Positions 10,904 to 21,770 of a DNA stretch of 64,000 nucleotides are shown one piece after another. Origin of the DNA: Liriodendron chinense (Eukaryota; Streptophyta; Magnoliopsida; Magnoliales; Magnoliaceae); NCBI GenBank assembly GCA_003013855.2, contig ML058508.1, positions 248,001 through 312,000 of the forward strand. The letters are read 5' to 3'. How positions within the stretch are numbered: position 1 is the stretch's first letter; each line of letters begins with the position of its first letter. Made by a program: the position numbers and the translations under genes. Below the pieces are notes generated by a model. It searched no databases and had not been told where the DNA came from. It worked only from the letters and a program-made list of their open reading frames with translations.

Positions 10904-11837
10904 TGTTTATGTCGAACTCTGTAACCGGGTCCTCAGAATGTTCACCTTATCTCTAAGCTTTTTTCTCCGTGGACCTGAAAGGAGTCAGAAAGCAACTAAG
11001 GGTGGCCGGCGTCCAGCCGTTGGCCCTCCGATGCTTAAGTCAGATAGGGTGAGGTAGAAAAGAGAACTAACCAACGGGGGTTAAAGATTGAGTATATTGT
11101 GTACCTTTTAATGATAAAACCATGCATTTATAGACTTGAATGTCCCACTCTGTTACGTTAGATGCTGAGATCATCGACTGATTTCATGGGATAAGACGTT
11201 TATCCTACTTATCCTTAAAACAATCTAATCCAATTAGTCACCCGGTAGAGCACGTTCCTTGGTAACTATCCCTTGAGACTCGGAGCCATAAACAGAAATA
11301 AGCCCGAAATCGGCCTATACGGGCTGCTGGTACTAAAGGATGAGAGACGTCATCACTGGTCATTAATAAAAGTTGCTCGCGCGACGAGAGATACTTGCGA
11401 GACCAGGTGCTCACATATTGAGATGTAACTCCATTCAACGACTTGCGAGAAGGACTGCTCGCGGGTCGAGAAGGAAATCTCCTGCCTTGCTATATCCAAC
11501 TATCGGCCATAAGAGCTCGAAGCCTTGATAATCACGCTCCGTATTTATCCAACCTGCGAGCCTCGAGCAGATGATCTCGAGAGTCGAATAGGCGCTCCGT
11601 ATTTATCCAACCTGCGAGCCTCGAGCAGATGATCTCGAGAGTTGAATAGGCGCTCCGTATTTATCCAACTTGCGAGCCTCGAGCAGATGATCTCGAGAGT
11701 CGAATAGGAGCTCCGTATTTATCCAACCTGTGAGCCTCGAGCAGATGATCTCGAGAGTCGAATAGGCGCTCGCAGAATCAGGACATTATGAAAATATCGG
11801 CCGCTAATAGTTGATCTCCGCTATTTTGACTATAACA
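10904..11837 (-). repeat. Tat-N1 3' LTR
   Basis: It runs from TGTTTATGTC to TATAACA and is the same length as the LTR at 20832-21765. On the minus strand a TATA box (TATAAATG) lies at 11125-11132. The purine-rich stretch beside it at 11838-11852 (minus: CTTGGGGAGCATC) is the likely polypurine tract. Confidence 0.92.
11535..11766. repeat. 58 bp tandem repeat, four copies, in the Tat-N1 3' LTR
   Basis: Units start at 11535, 11593, 11651 and 11709, exactly 58 bp apart. Each holds CCTCGAGCAG and ATCTCGAGAG, so a CTCGAG palindrome occurs twice per unit. The same four-unit array is at 21463-21694 in the other LTR, so it was already present when the element inserted. Confidence 0.93.
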
Positions 11838-12004
11838 GATGCTCCCCAAGTCCTTACCGCCAAGAATTCTAAGGGAAGGACTTACTTGCTATCACGCGTA
11901 GTTGCATGCTGCCTTTACTGAGAAGCCGTACATGATTGGGCTGGAATTAATGAGCGCCAGCCTTTCGCAGCCTTTCTGCAATCAGGAAATGAAGAGACGC
12001 TTAC

Positions 12005-12105
12005 CACGTGTCTAGGAAATTAATGGGCGTGCTTGCTCGACTACCGTGCCGAACGAGAGGCAGCCACGTGTTACCATATACGGCGGAATGATTGCCTATA
12101 AATAT
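12005..12105 (+). promoter_or_regulatory. Putative promoter of the antisense gene of Tat-N1
   Basis: Two CACGTG G-boxes (12005-12010 and 12065-12070) and a TATAAATAT box (12097-12105) lie in the same direction as the downstream gene at 12286. The spacing gives a 5' leader of about 155 bases. This is inferred from motifs only. Confidence 0.55.
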
Positions 12106-12285
12106 TACGGAGTCCGCCATATCTTCAAATTTTCACAGAAATTTCAGGAAAAGAATTTTCTTTCTTCAGTCATCTTCCTCCGTGCTTTCCTGGTGTCCTT
12201 CTGGTGTCCTTCTTGGTGTCTTTCTTCCTCCCTTTCTCGTACTCGGTATTCCCTTTTTCTTTCCTTTTTCTTCTTAAATACTCCC

Positions 12286-14580
12286 ATGGCCGGAGATTCT
12301 GAGGAGACCACCATTCCCTTAGGGGATGCTACCCCGAAATCCTCTGCCTCCAGTAATGCGAGGGTTCCGGCAGGTAGATAAACGGCGGCTGGGTATCCCT
12401 CCATTTTATAAGAGGACCGGCTGCTTGAGCTACGGGAGAGATATTTAATCCCCGACTCAATCGTTCTCCGGTTACCCGAAGATGGAGAGACACCAGATTC
12501 CCCTCCCCCAGGGTGTGGGGCTTTCTATGAGTACCAGCTCATTCTGGGGGTACGCCTTCCTCTCCATCCCTTCGTCCGCGATGTTCTTCGATGCTGTAAG
12601 ATTGCCCCTGGGCAACTTATCGTGAATGGATGGAGGGTGGTTCTGAGCTCCTTCGCCCTCTGGGCTCAGACCGGCAACGGGGAGCTCACAGCTGAGGAGT
12701 TCCTCCGTATGTTCCGCTTGAAGAAGGCGCCCTCTAGCGAAGGCTGGTACTACTTGTGCTACTGGCACCGGGATAATTTCGTGCTGGGGAAGCCCTCCTC
12801 GAATTATCCCGGCTGGAGGAAACGCTGGTTCTATGCCTCCGGAAACTGGGAGTCTACTTCCTCCAGGGGCCCAGGAGTAAACCGCTTTTTCTGTGAAGGT
12901 AGGCACAGTTTCACGTTGTTCATTTTTCTCCAATCAGACTTAGGGCTTGCGAGTGTGTTTTCTAACTCCTGTTTGTGCTCGCAGGTATCCCGGCTTTGGC
13001 GAAGCCGAATTTAAAAGGAGGAATTCACGAGAAGATCGTGAAAGTTTACAAGCTGCCTGCTCGCGACAGGCATATCGAAGCTTGCCTATCCTCCTCGCGA
13101 CTCGCGGTTGCAGGGCTAATACCCAGCGAGGAGGTTGAAATGACGAAAACTGGAGAGAAGAGGGTTCTGTTACCTCGACTAAAAGGCACGAACCCCAAGA
13201 GGCAGAAGAAAACATCTGCCGGGCCCTCTCAACCATCCACCCGTTGGGGCGCCAGCGAGATCTTACTTAGAATATCAGCGACCAAGAGGCAGAAGAACCC
13301 CAAGAGGCAGAAGAACAAGAGGCAGAAGAACCCCAAGAGGCCTTAGAACCCCAAGAGGCAGAAGAACACATCTGCAAGCACGGTGGGGGCGCCAGCAGCT
13401 CCTGCGCCAGTCATCCCCTCGTTGGTGGTCGCACCCGGACCACCAGTAATTAATATCACTGACAACTCTCCGAGGGATGACGGAGCAAGATCTAGCTGCC
13501 CCCCAGCCGAAGAAACTCGCGAGCCGACAGGACATCGGGAGTCGGCTCCTGCTCGCGAGGTGGCTCCTACTGGCGAGGTAGCTCCTGCTCGCGAGTCGGC
13601 TACCGCTCCTGTCTCGAGCACAGCGGCGCTGGTCGTAGCCTAGCCGTCTGGTAGTGGATCCTTCACTGTCCCTCGCCACCTCCATCCTATATGCAAATTT
13701 CTATTTGACAACATCTCCCCCCAAACTTTTGGCACCCTTCCAGAACCAAGCCCTGAAAACCTCTTCCTCGAGGTGGGAGTGAGGATGGTCCAGGTAAGAT
13801 CTCGCTGATATTTTAACTTACTATTTTTGGGCTTCCAAGTATTTTATCTCACGTTCCCTTTTCCATTTTCCAGGGCTTGGATCTCATCTTGCGGACGAGG
13901 CGCGATATCGTCGTCGCCGTCGCGTGATTGATGAGGCGGAAGGGAAGAGGATCGCCTTGGAGAAGGCGGTCCAAGGAAGGGATCAGCTCCTCAAGTCCCG
14001 TGAGGCGGTGATCTCGAAGAGAGATGAGGAGAAGAAGATCCTCATTGAAAAAGTCCAAGTCCTGACCGATAGGTACCAGGCTCTGGACTCCAGCTTCGCC
14101 AAGCTCGCGGAGTTGAAGGAAAAGGCAGAGAGAGAGAGAGGGAGATCTTCCGTCAAGACAAGATCTCACTGGAGGAGCGGCTCGCAGAGGCCAAGTCGCA
14201 GCTCAAGGAAGTTAGCGAAAGCTTGGAGAAAGAGCGTTCCACTCTCGCGCAGCTCAAGGATGACTCGATCCACTGGGACGAGGAGAGAGTCGCCTTGGTC
14301 AAAATGCTCTCTGAGGAAGGGGCTCGAGCAATCTCCGAGTTTCGAACAGCTATATGACGAAGAAAGATATGAGTCATATGATGCTGGTCGCGACTTTGCG
14401 CTACGAGTAGTGCAGCGGATGTCTCAATCTTTTGATATGGGGGAATTCGGACGAGTCGCGACCATCATAGCTGCAGAGGAGCAAGCTGCTGCCAAGAATG
14501 AGGTGACCGAAGCCACTCAGGCTGGAGGGGTTCCAGAAATGGGCCCCGAAGTCGAGAGCGCGGCTCCTCCAAGAGACTGA
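12286..14580 (+). pseudogene. Antisense gene of Tat-N1: Transposase_28-like domain plus coiled coil, three exons
   Basis: This gene runs opposite to pol. Exon 1 (12286-12898) encodes a segment with LPLHPFVRDVL, VNGWRVVLSSFALW and SSEGWYYL motifs, which resembles the plant Transposase_28 family (putative gypsy-type transposon protein). Intron 1 (12899-12984, phase 1) has GTAGGC...GCAG. Exon 2 (12985-13793) is basic, then Pro/Ala-rich, with an 18 bp tandem repeat at 13287-13368. Intron 2 (13794-13873) has GTAAGA...TTTTCCAG. Exon 3 (13874-14580) is a Glu/Lys/Arg-rich coiled coil. Splicing at intron 1 joins two open frames exactly. Two TAA codons near 12379 and 12412, two TAG codons (13344, 13641), a frame change after intron 2 and another near an AG-microsatellite at about 14135 show that it is decayed. 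Extra antisense ORFs are known in Tat elements; their function is not. Confidence 0.75.
13287..13368 (+). repeat. 18 bp tandem repeat in exon 2 of the antisense gene
   Basis: The unit AAGAGGCAGAAGAACCCC is repeated with small changes and gives a Lys/Arg/Gln-rich protein stretch. An in-frame TAG (13344) sits inside it. Confidence 0.8.
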
Positions 14581-14694
14581 TTTTCCTTTTTCTCTTTCTC
14601 CTATACTTATGAGCAAACTTTGTAAACAATTGATTATCAATGAAAAGATACTTTTGATGATGTTGCTCTTATTTCCTTTCTCTCGTTTTCCTTT

Positions 14695-15009
14695 AATGAA
14701 TGCCTTCTCGTTTAACACCTTTCATGCAATGAATGCCTTCTCGTTTAACACCTTTCATGCAATGAATGCCTTCTCGTTTAACAAGTAGTAATGAGTTATG
14801 CTCAATCCGGGGGGTCGTGGTGACCATGCCCTCATGGAGATAGACTGATCTATCGATTGAGAAATGAGTTATGCTCAATCCGGGGGGTCGTGGTGACCAT
14901 GGCCTCGTGGAGATAGACTAATCTATCGATTGAGAAATGAGTTATACTCAATCCGGGGGGTCGTGGTGACCATGCCCTCGTGGAGATAGACTGATCTATC
15001 GATTGAGAC
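14695..15009. repeat. Two short tandem arrays (33 bp and 73 bp units) in Tat-N1
   Basis: A 33 bp unit starts at 14695, 14728 and 14761. A 73 bp unit starts at 14791, 14864 and 14937. They lie between the end of the antisense gene and the end of pol, where the two converging transcripts would end. Both are too similar between copies to be old. Confidence 0.88.
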
Positions 15010-15246
15010 TTTGATCCTACCAAGGATGGACAATTCAGCCAAGAGAATTGTTTCTCTTTGGGGCTATTCAGGTCCAAGTAAATGGATTTGCGACCAAAAC
15101 AAGTGAGATTTAATCCTACCAAGGGTAGGCAATTGGCCAAGAGAATTGCATGTACTCTTCAGGGCTATTCTTAGTCCAAGTAAATGGAGTAGCGACCAAA
15201 AGGCTTCTTCGATCCATAAGGCATTTGAAAGTCGTTAAAAGTTACA
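15010..15246. other. Intergenic region between converging genes of Tat-N1
   Basis: There is no domain here. Two diverged copies of a segment containing CCAAGAGAATTG and GGGCTATTC (about 15037-15075 and 15138-15175) form a loose repeat. Confidence 0.5.
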
Positions 15247-16243
15247 TCAAAGGAAATATTGTAGCAAATGTTCCACGTGCCAAGGGCGACGTACAGGTCT
15301 TCCCTGCATATCTTCAAGATAGTAAGTGCCAGGTCGCACAATTTTGAGGACTCGATATGGGCCTTCCCATTTTGGATCAAGCGACCGAGCAGGAACTCCG
15401 AGGTTCTGTCTGAGGACTAAATCACCGAGCTGGAAAGTTCTAGGGCGAACTTTAGCATTTCGATAGCGAGCAATGCGTTGTTGATATGCGGCTGCTCGCA
15501 TCTAGGAGGCATTTCTTTGTTGTTCCAAGAGATCGAGATGAAGTCGAAGACTTTCCTGATTACTTGCGGGGTCATACTGCTCGATCCGATACGTGGGCAC
15601 TTGAATTTCCATTGGTACTACTGCGTCGACACCAAATGCTAGGGAGAAAGGGGTTTCGCCTGTTGATGAACAAGTCGTTGTTCTATATGCCCATAATACT
15701 TCTGGCAGAAGTTCGGGCCATATACCTTTACATTCACCAAGCTTGGTCTTTAAGTGGTGCTTAATGATTATTCATTGCCTCATCTTGCCCATTTGCCTGA
15801 GGATGATACGGAGAGGTGCGGATGTTACGTATCTTCCACTTTTCACAAAATTCATCGAAAGCTGCATTATCGAACTACGTTCCGTTGTCGGTAATTATAG
15901 TGTGGGGGAGCCCATAACGGCATATGATATTTCTCCATATGAATTTAGTAGTTTGTTTCTCAGTGATTTTGGCTAATGGTTCTGTCTCGGCCCATTTGGT
16001 GAAATAATCGACCCCTACTATTGCGAACCTATTTTGTCCTTTTCCAGTAGGCAAGGGCCCAATAATATCGACCCCCCATTGAGCGAAAGGCCAAGGACTA
16101 TCAACTGGAGTCATTTGCTCGGACGGTACATGAGGTATAGGAGAGTATCGCTGGCACTTGTCACATTTTTTAAAGAATTCAATTGCATCTGCTTTCATAG
16201 TGGGCCAATAATATCCTTGCCTCATCGCCTTATATGCTAGGGA
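15247..16243 (-). pseudogene. Tat-N1 integrase
   Basis: Integrase of the Tat-N1 pol polyprotein, which inserts the cDNA into the genome. Reading on the minus strand from 16225, there is the end of the zinc-binding domain (CDKCQRY), then the catalytic core with GVDIIGPLP (first Asp) and TDNGT (second Asp). The catalytic Glu appears in NGQDEAMN near 15800, and the C-terminal domain with KWEGPYRVLK lies at about 15300. The catalytic triad looks intact. Stops and shifts between about 15500 and 15880 break the frame, so several pieces are seen. The end at 15247 (LLQYFL) fits the usual C-terminus of Tat integrases. Confidence 0.9.
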
Positions 16244-17128
16244 TCACCCCCTGGGGTGGTTACTGCATGCCCCCTGGTGTATTTCATCTAGAACACCATG
16301 TGCTTCTTCTGGATGAAGACACCTTAAATAGGGCAAGGAAAAACTCTTACGCAACAGTATTCCATCTTGTAAGGTATACCTGGCGACTCGATGACGAATT
16401 TGTCGTGCCACTTTCTTATCGTCTGGAAGGTATCCGTCTCTGAGATAAAGGAGTATGGGGTCCATCCAGCATGGAGACGGTTGTACCGAAATCACCTGTT
16501 CGAGAGTTACTTGGTCGATACTCGACTTCTGAAGATGCTCGATGGGAATTGAATATGACAGCTCAGATTCTGGTGCAGAGGTGAGTTTTGCCAAAGAATC
16601 AGCGAGTTGATTCTTCTCGCGAGGGATGTGGATTATTTCGTAATTCTTCAACTTGGCGAGCAAGATAAGTACTCGAGATTTGTATAAGGCCATCCTTTCT
16701 TCTTTAGCCTCGAATTCACCAAGAACTTGGTTGACAATGAGTTGAGAATCGCTGTGAATGACCAAATTTTGAATTGAAAGGACAGTTGCTAGTTCGAGGC
16801 CAACGATCAGGGCCTCATATTCCTCTTCATTATTTGAGACGCGAGTATCGAAATGTAAAGCGTATTGGAAATGCGACCCGTCTGGAGCGACTAGAATTAG
16901 GCCCGCTCCACTACCGGTGGTCCGCGAGGACCCGTCCACGAAGAGCGACCAGGAAGGCTGGTCGCTGATCACGGCATTATCATCGGAAGAGGAGTACGTG
17001 AACTCGGCGATAAAGTCAGCTACGGCTTAGCCCTTGACTGCAGTCCTGGGGCAAAACGATATGTCGTGCTCACTGATCTCGACCGCCCATTTGGTTAAAC
17101 GTCCGGAAGCCTCAGGTTTTTGAAGGAT
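16244..17128 (-). pseudogene. Tat-N1 second (archaeal-type) RNase H and linker to integrase
   Basis: The 242-codon frame (16972-16244, minus) begins with LFVDGSSRTTGSGAGLIL and continues with NNEEEYEALIVGLELA and HSDSQLIVNQV. These are the Asp, Glu, Asp motifs of the archaeal-type RNase H acquired by Tat elements. Its end holds the first histidines of the integrase zinc domain (about 16260-16300). The 17128-16973 stretch links it to the upstream RNase H and has two stops. It would degrade RNA in RNA-DNA hybrids during reverse transcription. Confidence 0.9.
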
Positions 17129-18544
17129 CTACCGTAGCGGATGATTTGTTGGTACTAAAATAGCGTGAGCTTGGAAGTATGGTCGCAGTTTTCGATCTGT
17201 CGTGACTAAAGCCAGGGCCAGTTTTTCCATATCATAATACCGAGTTTCAGCGTCAACCATTGCTCGACTGATATAATAAACGGGCCTTTGCACCCCGGAA
17301 TCTTCTCTTATTAAAGCGGCGCTAACGGCCGTGGAGGACACAGATAGATAAAGAATGAGTTGTTCGTGTGCTACAGGTTTAGATAAAATAGGGGGTGTGC
17401 TCATGTATTGCTTCAATTGTTGAAAAGCTTCTTTGCACTGTGGTGTCCACTCCCAATCAAATTTGGCCGTGGCACGGAGGAGTTTGAAGAAGGGTAAGCA
17501 CTTGTCAGATGCTCGCGAGATGAACTTATTCAACGATGCAATGCGACCAGCCAGACGTTGGACGTCCTTAAGAGTGGTTGGGGATTTCATCTCTATTAAC
17601 GCTTTTATTTTTTCAGGATTTACCTCAATCCCTCGCTGACCGACCATGAATCCGAGAAATTTTCCAGCAGATACTCCGAACGCACATTTTTCTGAATTTA
17701 ACTTCATCTGATATTTCCTCATCAGGTCGAAGGCTTCTCGAAGATCAGAAAGATGATCGTCTTCTATGATGCTTTTTACGAGCATGTCATCAACGTAGAC
17801 CTCCATATTCCTGCCGATTTGGGCGGCGAATATTTTATTGACGAGACGCTGATAGGTGGCCCCTGCATTTTTAAGACCAAACGGCATTACCTGATAACAA
17901 TATAGTCCTCGATCCGTGATGAAGGCAGTATGTGGGCTATCGGGTTGATGCATCATGATCTGGTTGTAACCAGAATAAGCGTCCATAAAACTAAGCAGGG
18001 TATACCCAGCTGTTGAATCGACCAGCTGGTCGATCTACGGCATCGGGAAACTGTCTTTGGGGCACGCTTTGTTCAAATCTGAATAATCGACGCACATTCT
18101 CCATTTGCCATTAGCTTTCCGGACGAGAACTACGTTCGCGACCCATTTTGGGTAGTCAACTTCTTTTATGAAATCGACCGTAAGCAGCTTCTCGACTTCA
18201 GCTTTGATTGCCATTTGCCTTTCTGCCGTGAAGGCACGTTGGCGCTGGTGTACGGGCTTATGCTTCGGGTCGATATTCAGACGATGTGCGATGACGTTGG
18301 GGTCGATGCCTGGCATATCTTTGTGAGACCAAGCAAACACGTCTTGGTATTCGGTGAGGAGACGGGTCAACTCATCCCGGAAGGCAATCTTCAAAGAGGA
18401 TCCCATGTAAACAACTTTGGACGAGTTGTCTTGGGTTAAGTGAATCGCCACTGTATCTTCCCCAGGAGTTCCCGATTGGAGGGCGTTCTCTCTTGGATCT
18501 AACGAGTTGTCCGTCGAGGGGTTAGGTGAATCTTGTGCTACCAT
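17129..18544 (-). pseudogene. Tat-N1 reverse transcriptase and gypsy-type RNase H
   Basis: This pol segment reads in two long pieces (18544-18035 and 17986-17129) with one stop near 18035. The first piece has RLNIDPKHKPVHQ and ANGKWRMCVDYSDLNKACP. The second has MDAYSGYNQI (first catalytic Asp), PFGLKNAGATYQ and YVDDMLVKS (catalytic YVDD). The thumb, with LGFMVGQRGIEVNP, and the RNase H follow, the latter with YYISRAMVDAETRYYDMEKLAL. The active-site residues are intact. The segment lies downstream of protease and upstream of the second RNase H, as usual in Tat elements. Confidence 0.93.
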
Positions 18545-18559
18545 TATAACGGGTGCTAC

Positions 18560-19305
18560 TTAGGCTTTCTTTCGGTCTTGTAGGGCTATCTCATAACAGG
18601 ACCGGGCCTCTTTCTGATTTCCTCGTACAAACCCAACACCATTTGGGATAGGGAACTTGACGCACAAATACAAAGGATGTAAAGCTGCCCCAACCTTATT
18701 AAGCGATGGTCGCCCCAAAATGGCGTTATATGCTGATTTTCGATCTACCACGAGGAAGTTTATGAAGATGGTAGTCTTCGCTGGACTCTCCCCAAAAGTG
18801 ATGGAAGATCAATGCTTCCTTCAGGCGTTACCACCTCGCCCCCGAAGCCGACGAGGGGAGTCAAGACTGGCTTGAGTAGGCTTCTGGCAAGTGACATTTT
18901 GTTGAAAGCCTCCAGGTACAGAATATCAGCTGAGCTACCTGTATCCACCATAATACGATGAGTTAGATAATTTGATACCTTTAGTGCGACTACGATGGAG
19001 TCTTCGTGAGGGAAGTGAATTCCCACTACATCTTCGAGGGAGAAGGAAATCGGAGGATGACTGGCTTTTGACGCACTGGGTGCCTGTTCTAGCCAATAGA
19101 TATGCTGGGGCTCTTTAGACGCCTTCCGAGTGTATGCTTTCCTTAAAGCCTGAGAGTCGCCCCCGCAAGCTGGTCCTCCGACAATGGTGCGGATTTCTCC
19201 AGTAGGTTCAACATCCTCTTGTGAAGTATGACGATGAGACGGCTCCTTCTGGCGTGGCGAGGCTTTTGCCCTTTCTGGTGATCGACCTTGACGAGCAACA
19301 TAATC
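18560..19305 (-). pseudogene. Tat-N1 protease
   Basis: An aspartic protease that processes the polyprotein. The frame at 19026-18760 contains VDTGSSADILY, with the DTGS catalytic loop, and GFGGEVVTPEG. A frameshift near 18810 moves the rest (VDRKSAYNAILGRPSLN, 18751-18560) to another frame. This ILGRP motif is the usual C-terminal part of retroviral-type proteases. It follows gag in the same frame after a TAA at 19306-19308, which could be a late mutation. Confidence 0.88.
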
Positions 19306-20757
19306 TTAGAGATGGTCCTTTCGAATGAGAGCTTCGATGTGATCTCGTAGAGATATGCAGTCTTGGGTCCTATGCCCGTGATCTTTGTGGAAGTAACAGA
19401 ACTTATTCTTATCTCTCTTTTCAGGATCAGATTTGATCTTTGCAGGCCATTTTACATATGGTTTATGCTTGATCTCCATTAACACCTTTTCATGAGATCG
19501 ATTGAGAGGAGTGTAGTTATGATATTTACCAGAATAAGGTTTCTTGGGAGAGCGATCCCGCCGGTCACGACGATATTTTTTATCCGAAGAAGAGGTTTCC
19601 TCCGGCTTGCGCTTCTTACCCTGTGCACCATGACGTGCCAGTGCAACTTCCTCTGCATTGATATACTTCTGAGCTTTGGTTTGGAACTCTGCCATAGTTT
19701 TTGGAGGCTTTTTATCTAAGGCAAACCTGAATTTCTCGCTCGTGATTCCGGCTATGAGGGCGGTGAGACCTTTTTCTTCGGTATAACCTTCAGTTTGAAC
19801 GGCTTCGGCAGTGAACCGTACTGTGAACTCCATTATTGTCTCCCCATGCTGCTGTTTCAAATCCATTAGATGGGACACTGGCTTCTTAATACGAATGCTT
19901 CCCATGAATTGAGAAAGGAACAACTCTGATAACTGTGAAAAGGAGCCGATAGATCGAGGCTTTAGCCCCCGGAACCACGTACGAGCTGCTTCGTTCAATG
20001 TTAGGGAAAAAGCCCTACACATGATTTTCGAGCCATGTCCCTCCAGTTCTATAAGAAACCTATATGTTTCCAGGTGTTCAAGAGGGTCGCCAATACCTGT
20101 ATATGGGGTGATAACAGGCATACGATACTTTCTAGGCAATGGTGCCTCCATGACTTCGCTGGTGAAGGGGGACTCGGATTGATGTATCGTTGCCACAACG
20201 GCAGACGGTCGATTTGCCTGATAGCGCTGCTCCATGTCGTCAAAACGATCATGGATTCTTTGGAGATCTCCTTTCCATGGTAAAGTATAACCTGACGTTT
20301 CGACGGTAGACTCTTGAGGCTGCTGTTGGTGAGAAGCGCTAGAATGTATGGAATGTGGAGGTTGCACAGGGGGTTGGTTGCCAACCGGCATTCGGTTGGG
20401 TGGAGAATGATTTGGTTGGACCTGTAGTTCATCCACAGAGTGTCTGGAAGCCACCGGTATGGGTTGTGCAGGTAAACCCTCGGAAGGCAGCCTCTGAGGC
20501 CCCAAGAAATGCTGATCGAGTCGATTTGACAGGGCTTGAAATCCAGCGCTGAGGTTTAGGAGTGTGTTTTCGAGGAAACGCATGGCGTCTTCTTGATTTC
20601 CAGAAGCCTCGAATAATGGATTCTAAGAAGGCACGTTAGGATCTCCATGAGGGATGCCTGTCAAAGTGGTTGGAGGAACAGGTACTGATTCCGTCACGTC
20701 AGGCGGAGGTAATGTTTGCCTTGATGTGGAAGGATGAACTGTCTTCTTAGGAGGCAT
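19306..20757 (-). pseudogene. Tat-N1 gag
   Basis: Capsid/nucleocapsid protein. The likely start is ATG at 20757 (minus), about 55 bases after the PBS. A TAG at about 20623 interrupts the first part, and then 425 codons are open (20583-19306). The gag domain is marked by ARTWFRGLKPRSIGSF, FLSQFMGSIRIKKP and MEFTVRF. Near the end a CX2HX4HX4C knuckle (CYFHKDHGHRTQDC) is followed by LRDHIEALIRKDHL, as in other Tat gags. Basic and Ser/Lys-rich sequence precedes the knuckle. A single gag module is present here, in contrast to Tat-O. Confidence 0.92.
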
Positions 20758-20810
20758 GGTGGAAGGATTTTGATCAGTGGTAGAACGATTGGCTGTGATG
20801 ATCAAATCTA

Positions 20811-20828
20811 TTCCCACAGACGGCGCCA
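20811..20828 (-). promoter_or_regulatory. Primer-binding site of Tat-N1
   Basis: On the minus strand TGGCGCCGTCTGTGGGAA lies three bases inside the 5' LTR. GGCGCC-type PBS sites are usual in Ty3/gypsy Tat elements. I do not assign the tRNA. Confidence 0.85.
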
Positions 20829-20831
20829 AAC

Positions 20832-21765
20832 TGTTTACGTCGAACTCTGTAACAGGGTCCTCCGAATGTTCACCTTATCTCCAAGCTTTTTTCTCCGTGG
20901 ACCTGAAAGGAGTCAGAAAGCAACTAAGGGTGGCCGGCGTCCAGCCATTGGCCCTCCGATGCTTAAGTCAGATAGGGTGAGGTAGAAAAGAGGACTAACC
21001 AACGGGGGTTAAAGATTGAGTATATTGTGTACCTTTTAATGATAAAACCATCCATTTATAGACTTGAATGTCCCACTCTGTTATGTTAGATGCCGAGATC
21101 ATCGACTGATTTCATGGGATAAGACGTTTATCCTACTTATCCTTGAAACAATCTAATCCAATTAGTCACCCGGTAGAGCACGTTCCTTGATAACGATCCC
21201 TTGAGACTCGGAGCCATAAACAGAAATAAGCCCGAAATCGGCCTATACGGGCTGCTGGTATTAAAGTATGAGAGACGTCATCACTAGTCATTAATAAAAG
21301 TTGCTCGCACGACGAGAGATACTCGCGAGACCAGGTGCTCACATATTGAGATGTAACTCCATTCAACGACTTGCGAGAAGGACTGCTCGCGGGTCGAGAA
21401 GGAAATTTCCTGCCTTGCTATATCCGACTATCGGCCATAAGAGCTCGAAACCTTGATAATCGCGCTCCGTATTTATCCAACCTGCGAGCCTCAAGCAGAT
21501 GATCTCGAGAGTCGAATAGGCGCTCCGTATTTATCCAACCTGCGAGCCTCGAGCAAATGATCTCGAGAGTCGAATAGGCGCTCTGTATTTATCCAACCTG
21601 CGAGCCTAGAGCAGATGATCTCGAGAGTCGAATAGGCGCTCCGTATTTATCCAACCTGCAAGCCTCGAGCAGATGATCTCGAGAGTCGAATAGGCGCTCG
21701 CAGAATCAGGACATTATGAAAATATCGGCCGTTAATAGTTGATCTCCGCTATTTTGACTATAACA
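20832..21765 (-). repeat. Tat-N1 5' LTR with 58 bp tandem array (21463-21694)
   Basis: This 934 bp LTR runs from TGTTTACG to TATAACA. It carries the same four 58 bp CTCGAG-containing units as the other LTR. On the minus strand the array lies about 400 bp upstream of the TATA box (near 21050). Confidence 0.92.
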
Positions 21766-21770
21766 CCAGA

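Larger units (their letters stand above)
10899..21770 (-). mobile_element. Tat-N1, complete Retand-like Ty3/gypsy element (TSD CCAGA)
   Basis: Two 934 bp LTRs (10904-11837 and 20832-21765) flank a 9.0 kb interior. CCAGA is repeated outside (10899-10903 and 21766-21770). Read on the minus strand, the order is 5' LTR, PBS, gag, protease, RT, RNase H, archaeal-type RNase H, integrase, then a region with an antisense gene and the 3' LTR. The second RNase H and the antisense gene place it in the Tat lineage. Comparing about 300 bp of the two LTRs by eye gives roughly nine differences, about 3 percent, so it is a fairly old insertion. Confidence 0.95.

Noticed and set aside
12374..12414. A 41 bp intron that would remove both TAA codons in exon 1
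   Set aside because: Too short for a plant intron. Two nonsense mutations are more likely.
12899..12984. Reading through intron 1 of the antisense gene as coding
   Set aside because: The frame leaves the domain at once and stops, while canonical GT and AG borders restore a long open frame.
16034..16972. Plus-strand ORFs across the Tat-N1 pol region
   Set aside because: They are shadows of the minus-strand RNase H and integrase, and have no domain of their own.
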